64,000 nucleotides of DNA from Paramyrothecium sp. XJ0827 (Eukaryota > Ascomycota > Sordariomycetes > Hypocreales > Stachybotryaceae): positions 248,001 through 312,000 of the forward strand of contig JAJFPB010000006.1 of the NCBI GenBank assembly GCA_020881915.1. The letters are read 5' to 3'. The stretch's first letter is position 1. Each line of letters starts with the position of its first letter. A program made the position numbers and the translations under genes. Below, one piece after another: positions 1 through 11,700 of the stretch. Below the pieces are notes generated by a model. The model ran no database searches. It saw only the letters and a list, made by a program, of their open reading frames with translations, and was not told the DNA's origin.

Positions 1-243
1 CTGATCGTATTGGGGTTTTATCCTAATAGGATGACGAGGAGTGTACTTGAAGCAATATAACTGAGGTACCACTAATCGGGTGAGGTCCAGCGCTGACCTC
101 AATTCAAGTATCAAGTCAAGTATTTCAAGTAAGTCCAGTAAGTCGATGACCCAGTTTATTTCAAGTAAGCAAGTTCATAATGCTTCAAACTTGATTTACT
201 TGAAATACTAGATTTTATGGATTTTCCTATGCGACAGCCCTGT
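1..243. mobile_element. hAT-like element terminus with subterminal ACTTGA repeats
   Basis: The stretch is dense in TCAAGT/ACTTGA words in both orientations (around 46-55, 101-135, 161-176 and 183-209). It ends with GCGACAGCCCTG, which read from the right is CAGGGCTGTCGC, a typical hAT terminal inverted repeat start. The element interior therefore lies to the left and runs off the window. Clustered subterminal motifs are known transposase-binding features of hAT elements. No partner end is visible, so family and target duplication cannot be confirmed. It may be unrelated to the transposase that starts at 454, because the orientation points away from it. Confidence 0.4.
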
Positions 244-2105
244 GAATGTCGAGGCTGTTCAGAGTCCCAGGCATAGGGTAATCAATTGAGCGTGGTACCC
301 CAGTTGATTACACCAATGGAACCCAGGAATACGGGCAGGGGTGGCGCGACTACGTGTTTTGCGTTCGCTCGCGTGGTGGAAACACCTGGTTCAGAATTAA
401 CGTCGCTCCCTGATGAGAAGCGTCTGTATTCCGCGATTCGCCGGTAACCCGCTATGGCAGCACAACAACAGTCGTTAGAATCGCTTCTGGGAATTAGTGG
501 CCAGCGCAAATCACCCAAGCAGCAGCTTGACGCTGCGTCCATCAAGACTGAAGCTGGAAGAACGACCCTCGCCGACCTCCCAACTGTCTAGATCGGCTGC
601 AAGAAATATATACCAGAAGAATACATTGCCAATAAGAATCGCAAAGGTCGAGGCAGCTGGATCCAAGCCCATGTCTTCTTTCTCACAGAAGTCAGTCCTG
701 GTTTACGGACGTTGCAGACCTACCGGTACTGGGTATGCTCGAAATGTGATGAACGAGGCAAGAGCTCATTATTCGTCGCCACAAATACAACATCGCCAAT
801 TGAGCACCTCCGAAGGTAAATGATATCTATACGAGCCTGATCTTTATTACTTTTCCATTGTCTTACGGGATGTAGGTCTCATATGATCACCGAGAGGGAT
901 GACAATGCTGATGACAATGCGAATGAAGATTCGTATTCGTCTCGCGCTGACATTCACCCACCTTCGAAGCGGCGTTGCTTGGAGTCTCCTACTGCAAGAT
1001 CGAATGTCAATAAAGCGAAGGAGTTGACGGTCGGCTGGATTGTTACTGCCAATCTTCCATTCACGGCGCCATCGAATCCGTACTTGCGCCGAATGCTCGA
1101 TTTACACGATGCATTATTAGCAAAAGAGGTACCGTGGAGTCGGCAGTCAGTGCGTGATACTATGCGGAAATTATTCGAGGTAAAGAAGGGAGTAATATCA
1201 AGTCAGTTGCAGAAGGCGATCACAAGGATTAGCTTTAGCTTTGACCTATGGACTTCTCCAAACCGGTACGCTTTCCTTGGCCTCCACGCCCACTATCTCG
1301 ACGCCTCCTATCAAGTCCAATCGCGACTCCTTGCTCTGCGCCGTCTATGGGGACCTCATTCCGGAGACAACCAAGCAACGATAATATATGATATCTTGGG
1401 CGAGTATGGGATACGAGATAGGACTGGCGCGGGTATCTGCGATAATGCCTCGTCCAATGATCCATGCTTGACGAGCCTCTATCGTCAACTGTATCCTGCA
1501 ATGGCGGAAGAAGATATTAGAAATCATCGAACAAGATGCTTTGGGCACATTCTTAACCTTGCAGCTCGAGCCTTTCTCTGGGGAGAAGATCCTGACTCGT
1601 TTGAGCGAGAAGCCTTCACCGAGCCGGCTTTCCAAGTTGAAGAGCGTGAGCTTCGGCTCTGGCGGAAACGGGGAGCGGTGGGCAAGCTGCATAACATCGT
1701 CCGGTTCGTCAGGGCTTCCCCGCAACGGAGAGAGCTGATGAAATCTCTGGCTTGTGACCAGAACGATGAAGACGGCTATCAACTCTTTGAAGAGGAGCGA
1801 GCTGCCATCGACCTCGAGCTGATGCAAAATAATGAAACCAGATGGAATTCAACCTTTCTGATGATCCAGCGTGCCATTCGAAAGCGAGAGCACATTGACC
1901 ATTTCATTGCATATCTCGAAATGAAGACGTCAGAGCCCCGACAGCGGGTGCCTGTCCAAGATCAGCTTTCACCACAGGACTGGCTTCTGTTGGCGGAGAT
2001 ACAGAGTCTACTCAAACCGCTCCATGAGATCACCATGAGGTGCCAGGGTTGGGCCAAAGAAGGACGCCACGGCGCCTTGTGGGAAGTAATGATTGGAATG
2101 GAGTA

Positions 2106-3963
2106 ACGTAATCCACAAGCGAGCGCCGCACACAAGCGAGCGCCGCACTCCAACGCAACCACCCTAGAATGACCCTTTCTTACCACATCTTTCCACCATA
2201 AGTCATGGAAACTCCTTCTAAAGAAGGTCAATTATTAATGGCACTTAAAGCTATGGAAAATGACCCTAATCTTAGCGCCCGGCGCGCTGCAGCAATCTAT
2301 GGAGTCAGCGATAGAACTCTACGGCGACGCCAGAGCGGAACACCTTCACGACGCGATAGCCCGCCCAATTCAAAGAATTTAACCGAATCTGAAGAAAAGG
2401 TTCTTGTGGAGTATATTCTTGACTTGGATTTGCGGTCGCGCCGCGAGTCTGTGATGTGGAAGATATGGCCAATATCCTTCTCGCGGAGCGCTGCGACAAA
2501 CGCGTCGGCATCAACTGGGTGAATAACTTCATCAATCGACAAACAGACCTCCGGACGCGTCGTTTTCGCAGATATGACTACCAGAGGGCCCAATGCGAAG
2601 ATCCAGTCGCGATAAACGCGTGGTTTCACCTTGTGGCGAACACAGTTGCGAAATATGGCATCCAGGATGAGGATTTCTATAACTTCGACGAGACTGGCTT
2701 TATGATGGGCATTATCTCCCACGGCATGGTTGTTACATCTTCAGATGGCCGTTCAAAAGCAAAGAAGAAGCAGCCTGGCAATCGAGAATGGTCAACAGTG
2801 ATCCAGGGCGCTGGTGCAGACGGTTATTGGGTCCCGCCGTACATCATCATGGCCGGTAAAAACCACCTCGCGACCTGGTATGAAGATAGCCCTTTACCAC
2901 GCGACTGGGTTATTTCAACAACTCAAAATGGCTGGACTACAAATGAGAGAGGCCTAGATTGGATTAAGCACTTTAATAAGCACACAAAGCTGCGTCTTCG
3001 TGGTGTTTATCGTCTTCTTATCCTTGATGGCCACGAGAGCCACCACTCGGTTGAGTTTGAGAATTACTGCAAGGAGAATAATATTATTACTCGTTGCATG
3101 CCTCCTCATTCGTCTCACATTCTTCAGCCACTTGATGTTGGTTGTTGTGGCCCACTGAAGGCTGCATACGGTCGGCAAATTGAGAAGATGATGAAGGGCG
3201 GGATCACGCATATTGCCAAGGAGGACTTCTTCCAAGCCTTCCACGCTGCATTCCAGGTCGCAATCACCAAAGAAAACATCCAGGGAGGTTTTCGAGGGGC
3301 AGGACTTATTCCATATAACCCAGAAACTGTCCTCTCAAAGCTAAATGTAAAGTTAAAGACACCAACGCCGCCTAGCACCTCTCACGGGGAGCCTCAACCT
3401 TGGACTTCAAAGACGCCAACCAACACCACAGAGGCTAGCTCACAGCATAAAATGCTTAAAGATAGAATCTCCCGTCACCAAGGAAGCTCCCCGACATCAA
3501 TTATCGATGGTCTTAATACCTTGGTGAAAGGAACAGCGATCGTTATGCACCAGATAGCACTTTTAAAGACAGAGGTCAAGGAACTTCGAGCAGCAAATGA
3601 TATCCTTAGCCGCCGTCGCCACAAGAAAAAAACACGAATACAGCAAGGAGGAAGCATGACTTTAGGGGAAGGGCAAGACCAGAAGGTTCAAATGGATGTA
3701 GATGTGCAGATAAAGCAGGAAACGCAGCAGAGTCGTGGTCGCAGGGCACGGGAGGAGACGAAGAAAAGGCGCTGTGGAATTTGCGGCAACACCGGCCACA
3801 ATGCAAGGACCTGTCAGATTGATAAGCTATCATCTTCTTCATCAGATAGCGATTAGTTTTAATTGATTGATTGTGTTGCTGTGTAGATATAGAGGGTTAT
3901 TCTAGGGCGGCTGCGTTGGAGTGCGGCGCTCGCTTGTGTGCGGCGCTCGCTTGTGGATTACGT
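2106..3963 (+). mobile_element. Pogo/Fot1-type DNA transposon (copy 1) with TA duplication
   Basis: About 70-bp terminal inverted repeats (2106-2175 and 3894-3963) match with about three mismatches. Both outer ends start ACGTAATCC. The target TA is present on each side (2104-2105 and 3964-3965). Removing the element restores the hAT reading frame, which fixes the boundaries independently. Each inverted repeat carries two tandem 18-bp words (CACAAGCGAGCGCCGCAC) at 17-bp spacing, 2114-2148 on the left. The transposase gene lies inside. Confidence 0.95.
2205..3856 (+). pseudogene. Pogo/Fot transposase with one frameshift
   Basis: The N-terminus (METPSKEGQLLMALKAM, then RRAAAIYGVSDRTLRRR) is a psq-type helix-turn-helix. 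It is followed by a CENP-B-like helix-turn-helix (DMANILLAERC to INAWFHLV). The DDE_1 catalytic domain shows all three acidic positions: NFDETGF, LILDGHESHH and QPLDVGCCGPLK. A coiled coil near the C-terminus precedes a single zinc knuckle, CGICGNTGHNARTC. Between about 2435 and 2456 the frame changes (DLDLRSRR versus VCDVEDMAN), so helix-turn-helix and catalytic parts are not in one frame. A small deletion is the simplest cause, since no good intron fits. The family acts in the nucleus, cutting and pasting at TA dinucleotides. Confidence 0.9.
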
Positions 3964-4475
3964 TACTTGCTCAATTTCTTCGAGGAACAAAACCTGATAT
4001 TCTCGTCACCTGATATTTGCATCAGTGAGCTGAGAAATTTCAGGGTCTCGGCAATCAAAAGTACGACTCCGTCTTCGTTCTCTTCAAGCTTCTTTGACTA
4101 ACGGTTTCTCAGGATCTAGCACTCAACGAATTGAGCAGGGCCGCGGACGAGAGAAACACTTGCCACAGCACGCTCGAGAGGAATACACTGATGTAGTTTT
4201 GCAAGATGAGAATCTTGATGATGATCACCGACGATGCGTTCAGATCTCTATTAAGAACTGTTGGTCAAAGCTCGATGAGTATTACAGCCTACTAGGCCAA
4301 TCGCCACTTTATCCGGCTGCCGTTTTCTTCACCCACGCTGGAACGTGTCTTGGCTTGAGGCGAACTGGACCAGCGACGAGCAACTAGTGTGGCGAGGAGG
4401 GGAAAGGAAAAAAAAAGAACGAGGAGAGGGGCGTGGAAAAGTTTTCCCCCATGCGGTATTGCCATGCTCGCAGCC

Positions 4476-5566
4476 TCAACGGCCTGGTTGAGATGTTCCA
4501 TGCGTCTTGTCGCTCGGCCGTTCGGCCCCAAATGGCATGAGGGCGTATACGTTGCCCTCCCGAACGCCTGATACCCTGCCCGCCTGGATGATGCCCACCC
4601 CTTCGACAAGCTGTAGCACGAGCGCGCCTGTCACAGTCGCTTCGAGAGAAAAGAGGAGGCGCGTGTCGGGCCCTTCCACATGCGGGTTCTGCTGGGGGAA
4701 CTCGCTGTTGACCACCTCGCGCACCCGCAACAGCGTTGTACGCCACGAAACGGGTTCACTGCCGTCATTTCCATTCCCCCATGCCTCTCGCAGCGCCTGG
4801 CTCAGCTGCTCAGCGCCTGGGTCATTATGCCGGCCCACTGGCCGCTTTGGCTATGGTACTCCCACGCCGTCTCCGTGCTGGCGGCGGCAGCAATACGCAC
4901 GGCGTGCTCGTTGCGTTCGACGTCTAGGTGTGCGTGCCTTGGGAGATGCCCTGCAGCGCTTAGACGGTCGACGTGCCGTGATATGGCGGCGTACTGCACC
5001 TCGGCTAGGTTATGTGGGACGGCGTCTCTGTGGGACGGGTCCCGGGCCATGCGACCCGAGTGGCAGCAGTCGAGGATGGTGGTGACGTTGGCTGTGCGGT
5101 CGGTGGTGGCACGAAGCAGGTGTGCTAGTTCCACATCCAGGATGCCCGTGAAGGAGTAGTCCGCGTCCGCGTCCTCGTCCGTATCTATGTTGGCATCGTT
5201 GCCGTCTCGTTCCGAGTGTGGGACGGCGCGGAAGTCCATGGGGACTAGGAACTGGTACCTCCATGGACGTTGTTGTGTTGAGGCCTCTTCGGCGTTGTTC
5301 TTCGGTGTCTTTACCGAGTCCTCGACGATCCCTCCGTGGCCGGAGTAGTAGATGACCACGGCATCGTCGGGGGAGGAGATATCTATGATGCGATGCCAGG
5401 CTTCCAGGATGCCTGCACGGGTGGCATTCTCACCGCGGCAATGGAAGATGTGGAAACCCTGCTCCCGGAGAACATCTGCCATGATCTCGACGTCATTAAG
5501 AGGGCCACGGAGACCCTGGAACGGGCTGGCGATCAACAACGCGCGCTTCGTCGGCGGCATCTTCAA
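4476..5566 (-). pseudogene. Caspase-like (peptidase C14) protein, frameshifted
   Basis: Starts at the ATG at 5566 (MKMPPTKRALLIASPF, then GLRGPLNDV). The caspase core is clear: the histidine motif VVIYYSGHGG and the cysteine motif TILDCCHSG are both present, so the catalytic dyad is intact. The frame ends at GIMTQALSS near 4802, and the continuation lies in another frame (QALREAWGNGNDG, then TRLLFSLEA and NVYALMPFGAE), stopping at 4476. The switch coincides with a direct repeat of CAGCGCCTGG at 4791-4800 and 4811-4820, meaning 20 extra bases. The C-terminal region resembles the beta-rich tail of other fungal caspase-domain proteins. The 3' end abuts the hAT remnant, so the gene was probably also truncated there. 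Members are linked to regulated proteolysis or cell death, but the substrate here is unknown. Confidence 0.8.
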
Positions 5567-5988
5567 TATTCACATAGCACCCGCCGAAAATGGCTTCAAT
5601 GCTTGGACGTTGTCGCCCATGACCTACATGAGATCTTTGTACCCTTTTGTAGCTTCGTTAGTCCAAAAGCCGCGAGCGCAAGTCGCTGCATAGTTGAGTC
5701 TAAGGAGGGGATTTGCCACAGGCTGGATGTCAAGAACTATTCCTTGCAGCATGCGGGCTGAACGCAGTGAACGAAACATATTCTTCAACAGTTCGGTCGA
5801 GGAAGCAAATGTCAATCTTTCAGAGAACTTCGTGGTTGTAGCCGCGTGCCGCGTGCCAATGCGGGGCTGACAGTTGGCAAGAATCCGCTTCAACGCTTTG
5901 TCCGAGGCTTACCCGCCTCAAATTACCCCGCGCACACCATTTCTCTATGATCACTGTCTAGTGCTGCTTGTGGAGTAAACTAGCATTC

Positions 5989-6737
5989 ATGATGGAGTGG
6001 TGCAAGCCATGTGATAAGTCTTTCGAAACCTTAGCGTCCCTCACGCAGCATCTTAAGAGCAAGAAGCACTTACAGACCTACTGTACTCGCTGCGAGAAAG
6101 ACTTCCCGGACGCTCGAGCCAGGCACCAACATATCGCCGACTCTTCTCGGCATTATCTCTGTTATAACTGCAACCATCGGCCTGATTTTGACGATGAGGA
6201 TGAGCTAAATGAGCATCTAGAGACGGAACACCACATATGCGTTCCATGTGATCGCACCTTTAACAACTCAAATGATCTTACTCAACATGATGTAGCGGTG
6301 CATTACAAATGCAAGTCTTGCGGCACATATCAGGAATCTGAGTCAAACTTGAAGAATGTAAGTCTCTTATTCTTATCTTGCTTCGTAGATTTACTAAGTT
6401 TTTAGCATCAAAAGACCCATGCCGAGAAGACAATTGAATGTTTTGGGTGCAACCGAATGTTTATCACCGACTCTGCAGTAGTGCTACACCTTGAGGCTGG
6501 ATCGTGTGGATCTGGAGCAAGTGAGGGCTTTGTCACTGAGGTAGCGTTCGAATGTTACCAGTCCAGTCATTATACTTCAGACGACCCGAACTTTAAGTTT
6601 GATTGCCCTACTTGCGACACGCCTTTTCCTTCTATGGGTGCAAACACGCCGAGAGTGATGCCTGTGATGAGCACCTAGGGAAAGATAGAGCGCTCGGGAA
6701 GTTTCTTCACTACTTGGACAGGCGGATGAAGCAATGA
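5989..6737 (+). pseudogene. Multi-C2H2 zinc-finger protein with terminal frameshift
   Basis: Start at MMEWCKPCDKSF. At least six C2H2-like fingers follow in register, including CKPC..HLKSKKH, CTRC..HIADSSRH, CYNC..HLETEHH, CVPC..HDVAVH and CKSC..HQKTH, then CFGC and CPTCDTPFP. The intron at 6358-6405 (48 bp, GTAAGT..TTTAG) splits the fifth finger between LKN and HQKTH in phase 0. Near 6630 the frame breaks. The open frame stops at 6678, but another frame continues with the expected tail (AESDACDEHLGKDRALGKFLHYL) to a TGA at 6735-6737. One inserted or lost base explains this. The architecture is common in Aspergillus-type genomes; role unknown, presumably nucleic-acid binding. If the frameshift is real, the last finger and tail are lost. 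Confidence 0.75.
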
Positions 6738-8400
6738 TGAAAAAGCAAAATAGGCTATTCATAGAAGCCGTTTGGAAAGAGAAGGTCCAATGGAATCCTT
6801 GATTAAAGAGCTTTGCGGATCTAGGCCATATGAACGGCCATTAAAATTGTGCGTCAACCTCCATTCTACCTTACCACCTCCATTACAAACGACCGAGTGT
6901 CAGCATAACCAGGCTATCATCCCTCATGTTGGAGCCAACCCTTTCGCTGGCGCGGAACAAGATGGCTCCCCTCACAGGTGATTCGACCGACAAGTCAGGA
7001 GACTGTCATACATAACTGAACCGCGTAAAATAAAGTATTTGTTGCTAGAAAAAAGACTGAGGATATCGGTTCCAAGGGGTTAGCTAAAAGCCGTCAGAGT
7101 GCAGCCGGAGTCATGGACCTAATGCAGCCGCATTCTTCCCTTATTGTTAGTTGTGTGCCTGTGCACATCATCGGTTGGGCTTGCCGGATTTGGGCTTGCG
7201 GCGTTTTCTCTCTCGACCCGTGTTGTCGGTGATATGATGCGAATTTAGACTGGGTTCGTTGCTATGGCGCGGTGACCATACAATCAGGCTGGCGTTGATG
7301 ATGGCCAGCTGCTTCCGAACGGTAAGGCGTGCGCGTTGATCCATGCAGCGCAACTCATGCAGGATAGCTACCAACGTCATTTCTAGCGTAAGAGGCGACA
7401 TAGCATCATCGATTATCGCGATATTGGCTTCTCGCGGACGTGTTTGCACTTGGAGGTGGGAAGGGTCTGTGAGTGAACACATGCCGTTATGGAGTTAAGA
7501 AATGACCAAGAAGAATGGATTTATGTTCAGTGAGTGTCCTAGTGTTGAAGGAAAGAGACACATGCGTGGATCGAGCTAAGCAGGCATGTGAATTATTGTG
7601 GTTGTAGCCATACCCTGGTCAGAAGCTACGCGGGAGGATCTGCTCCTGACCAATTAATCCCCGGCTTTAGCCCCGCAACAGGTGGCAAACACCAGACTTC
7701 CACCCCTCCAATCACCATTTCGCAGTGGGCATTCCATGATTTGTTGGTATGTGAAGGGAAGGCATAAGCAATACGACAGGTGTGGCTGGGCTACAAGGCT
7801 GGCACTAAGTTTGAAAGAGGTTAGTACGCTGTTGCAAAATTCCGAAGGTATTATAAGGGCACACTCTACCACGCTAGTGCTTGCTGCACTGCTGTATGTG
7901 AAGAACTGGGCAAAGGTCTTGGGCACCCGCTGTTGGATGACGACGGCTTCAAGTTGATTGGTATTGGATCGCTTTACGCACATCTGATGATGTTAATTGG
8001 CTAGAATTGCAGGACTTCTTTATCAGGTTAGGCGATGCGCTACGTTGTTCGCCTTCGTCGTCGCGACTCAATTGAACACCAACAACTTTTATAGGCTAGT
8101 GACTGTTGGAGTGCCCAACTTTTGTATCTGGCCCATATTTGCGGAACAAGTGGCCTACTCCTGATTCACGGTGGGAACAAATATGGGAGCCACCAAGTTT
8201 ACTCCTGGGCGTCATTTTCGCCAGGAGGCCTCCAATGGACCCTAGGTTAGCGGGTATTGTGAGAAGTACCATACATCACTGTACAATGTACGCATCAGCC
8301 TTCGTTCCAATCTAGCTTGGAAATGGATGGCGACGATTGCGAGGTTGCTGTTCCAGTTCCTAGTACTATATTGTCAGCCAGCACTTTACTAAGGATCTAC
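6738..8400. other. Gene-poor stretch, no recognised feature
   Basis: Short ORFs occur on both strands (for example minus 7168-7482, whose C-terminus is KR-rich, and opposed ORFs around 7654-7983), but none shows a motif I recognise. An imperfect inverted repeat (CCCATATTTG and CAAATATGGG) lies near 8128-8190. No tRNA or rRNA signal seen. Confidence 0.5.
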
Positions 8401-8567
8401 ACACTTACCTTCACTAAGGCGAAAATACGCTTGGCTACCTCCTCTCCACTAGGCTCTCGTGCTCCACTTAGCTCATATATTACACATTGCTTTTCACCTA
8501 TAAGTTTAGCGTTGCGAACAAGACTGGCAAACCGCCCGTGAAGCAGTCGCATCTGCTTCTCTTTCAT
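8340..8567 (-). CDS. Small hypothetical two-exon gene or gene fragment
   Basis: From the ATG at 8567 an exon reads MKEKQMRLLHGRFASLVRNA, then KLIGEKQCVIYELSGAREPS and GEEVAKRIFALVK, ending at a strong donor (GTAAGTG at 8408). A short second exon is possible downstream after an AG near 8366, but its end is uncertain. Composition and the donor suggest true coding sequence, yet the product is tiny and no family is recognised. A divergent ORF of 44 codons begins almost at the same place on the plus strand (8566-8700). The two cannot both be confidently real. Confidence 0.3.
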
Positions 8568-8700
8568 GCCCCCTGCTGAAGCAGAAAGGTTAAAGGGTTA
8601 TCGCTCGCCGTATTGTAAAGCAGTCTTTAGAAGAGACGAGTACGCAGCCCTGAGGAAGCGGAAGGCTATCGAACGAGTGGTTGATCGCTACCAACTCTGA

Positions 8701-11700
8701 GTCCGGCCCTATTCTCGCAGCACGCTCGTCAACATTCTCCAATTAACTCTGAGATTCAGTCTTCACTTCTGAACCGGCGGCAAGGAGCGCATTTCCGGGG
8801 TCGTTTCGTTCCGCGCACGCTCCTCAGTATAATCACTTACACTAGTCCCCCACCCTATTCAGTGGGGATAGCAGAAGACATGCTAGACAATGTCCTCCAG
8901 GAATCCCAGACAAGGTTGTTCCTGCTCAGGAACTTTATAGAGAGCCTCTCTATTTCAGTTTCGTTGTGCACGCCTAAGTTGGCATGCTTGTACCAGGTCA
9001 TAGCCGCATATTTTCGAAACGAAACACCAAGAGAGTGCGAGGAAGCTGCTCCTGGCCGCATCAACCATGTTGTAGCTCCAATAATCTGCCCGCTTGGCAT
9101 GATCATTCAAGACCTGCAGGAAGAGTCGCCTTCGCGTATATGGTGTGCGGGCCGACCGGCAGGACCTTCGAAGATTTGATGCAACGGCATTAGTTGATGT
9201 GTTGGTAAACACTAGTAAGACATATTTGGTGATAATTGAGCGCCGAGAGCTGCCATCTCAAACCATTCTATAACCCTTCCTCAACATGCTATTAAGTGCG
9301 TAGGGTCAGGGCCAGTGCAGTATATTCATCACTAACCGCAAGCGGGGTAGATGCTTAAAATATGGCGACTACTGGGATCGCCGAGCCTGGATGGCTGTAA
9401 TAAGTCGCATCTGTGATTTTGCATCGAGCTTCAGGCCATATTCCTAGATCATCCTGGCCACCCTGACCGGATGAATAGGTACCACTCCTCAAAACCATCC
9501 CGAGCGACCTGGCTGCTGGACTTATCTTGGAAATTGCACACTCCTGTCGTCGTATTCGATATGGTAATGATGGCATCGGTGAAGCTGTTGTTCAATCTCC
9601 GACGGGCAGGGGCCTAAATTCTCCACATGGCGGTTGCCACTGTCCGTTAACGGCTGGGATTGAGCACCTGGTGTTGAGAGCCCATTCTCAATGCAAGACA
9701 CAGACGATGTTGAGGCTATACGAGTAGCAACTTTGAAATGACATTAGCTCAATCCATCTCGAAAGATGTTTCACATAAATAAAGTAAGTCCTTGCTGGAA
9801 TATGGCATCTTAACTAGAAACAAAGCTTCAGCTGTGCTCTACAGCCCACTTGCCGTACAAAGGATTTTCAAGAAGCATCTTTCTAACATGGTTACAGCCA
9901 GTCGATTTGGTCGCCGTGGTGTGATCACACCGTTCATGCTAGAGACGCTTTGATCTTGACCATCTTACAATCGCCATAATGCCGTATCGGCAATAACAGA
10001 AGCCAGAAATTCCCGCTCATGATGAGCCATTGCGAGTTCACTCATCGCCCTTTGGGCTTAGTGCCTATGCGAGCTGTATGAAGGGTAGGCGAGTACGATG
10101 AAGCGTGAGTTGGCCATGGGCGATGGTGGTTGGCAATATCGTGAGATGTGATCATGCAAGTTTCCGCAATTGACTCATCAGCAAGGGGCATTGACCCTAC
10201 TTCCGCACGACAGCTGCTGCCTTCATCGCATACTGTCTTAAAATCGAAATGGTCTATATTTGTACATGAATATACAACTCGATATTGCGTGCACATTGTT
10301 TGGAGGGGTATTGGTATTAGGAATGGTAGAGAAGAACCCTTGGGCAAGAGAATGCATATGGATGTAGCGTAGCGGTTACAGGCATCCAAGTTGCTCTCCA
10401 TCGGGGATGTGGACGAATTACGTATGATAATGTAGCCGTGTGGCATTGATAGGCTGAGGCGGCCAAGGGCTGCTGCGTGACAAAAGCAATTGTGCTGTGC
10501 ATTCCAAAAGCCATGTCTCGATCGCCGACAAGGAAGATTAGTCGGCGGCAAAGGCGGGTGTGGTATCCATTCATGCACTTGCTTTGACACAAAATGGTGG
10601 GTCACATCCTTTCTTTGTAGGGAGGACGGCGACGACGTGAAGAGCGACCTGTGAGGTGAGGTTGAGACCACGCCAGGCTTTTGCAATCCCCAACTGCTTC
10701 CATTTCACCCCAGCTTCAACCTAACAATTTTGGTGCCTTCTTTCAAAAAAGACTACGCAGAAACTAGACTCGGAAGCCAGACCAATTTTCCAGTCCTTCC
10801 CTATGTTGGACAGTCACAAGCCACCAGGTCAGGGTGCACATCCGAGCAGGTGATGTTCTATAACAACTCGAAGCAGTCTATCTCAATATCGACTGTGATT
10901 GCAATAGTACCGATGGAGCTTTCTGTACAAAGATATCACTTCGCGGATTTTTCGACTCAGTCTGTTCATGCTGAGCATTTGGCTGATGGATTTGAGGAGA
11001 AGGACTGGAACAGGATGGCACTGAGATGGTTCGAAGAGTGAAGAAATATGGCTCTGAAATGGTATCGAGACGACGTCGTCTTGCAGTCAATTTTGGAAAA
11101 AGAGTCTCAAATGAAATTCCCGATCTCAAAGCTTGCGACGATCGCACTATGAGGGGGTAGGGAGGGCTTGAAATCTTGACTCTGGTAACAATTATAGTTT
11201 CAGTCGAAACTCAGGGCTGTAAAATATTATTTAACGGCAATGGAGATTCACAAGTTATTATCCCAGGACCAGTACCGGCGATGTAAAATCACAGTCGTTC
11301 CATCGGCTTGGCCCAAGGCTACTCCCATTCTATCCTGCAGTCGGCCAATTCGCCATGATGACTTCGAAACGGGCAGTTTCTGCGGGTCCCAACGGCCTTG
11401 TCTCCTTCAAGCACTACTGCAGTCCACCGGCTCTCGGTGTTTGGTCTGCATTCTAGTGATAGACATGTGCAGCAATCCACCCAATTGGCTTGGAACAAGC
11501 ATTCTGTATCCCTCCCAATAGGATTCGTGGGATCAATCGTGACAAAGTACATCAAGTCGTTTGCCGTATTTGTTCTCTTAGAGAGGGTTGAGCTCTTTAG
11601 ATACGCGTTCTGAAATGGGCGGGGTTCGGAACATGGAAGCGAGTTCACTTACACGTCTACAAGCAGACAGGTCAGAACAGGCCAACTGGGAGCCGGCCGA

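Larger units (their letters stand above)
454..4392 (+). pseudogene. hAT transposase, decayed and split by a pogo element
   Basis: The reading begins at the ATG at 454 and has an in-frame TAG at 589-591. It resumes as a BED-type zinc finger (RGSWIQAH, then CSKCDERGK). An intron at 816-875 joins in phase to the long body from 876. The body shows hAT landmarks: SFDLWTS, CDNASSND, CFGHILNLAA and a TRWNS motif. At GMEY the frame is broken by a pogo element at 2106-3963. It resumes exactly in frame at 3964 (YLLNFFEEQ), passes a second intron at 4061-4112 with a TGACTAAC branch site, and reads DDHRRCVQISIKNCWSKLDE. One base is lost near 4330, after which RWNVSWLEANW follows in the next frame. The C-terminal hAT dimerisation region is absent, and homology stops where caspase-related sequence begins. 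Not functional as read. Confidence 0.85.

Noticed and set aside
4507..5159. Plus-strand ORFs of 120-192 codons
   Set aside because: They are the antisense of the caspase-like gene and show no motif of their own.
10042..10686. 214-codon minus ORF
   Set aside because: Low-complexity, motif-free and overlapped by plus ORFs; no splice or promoter support.
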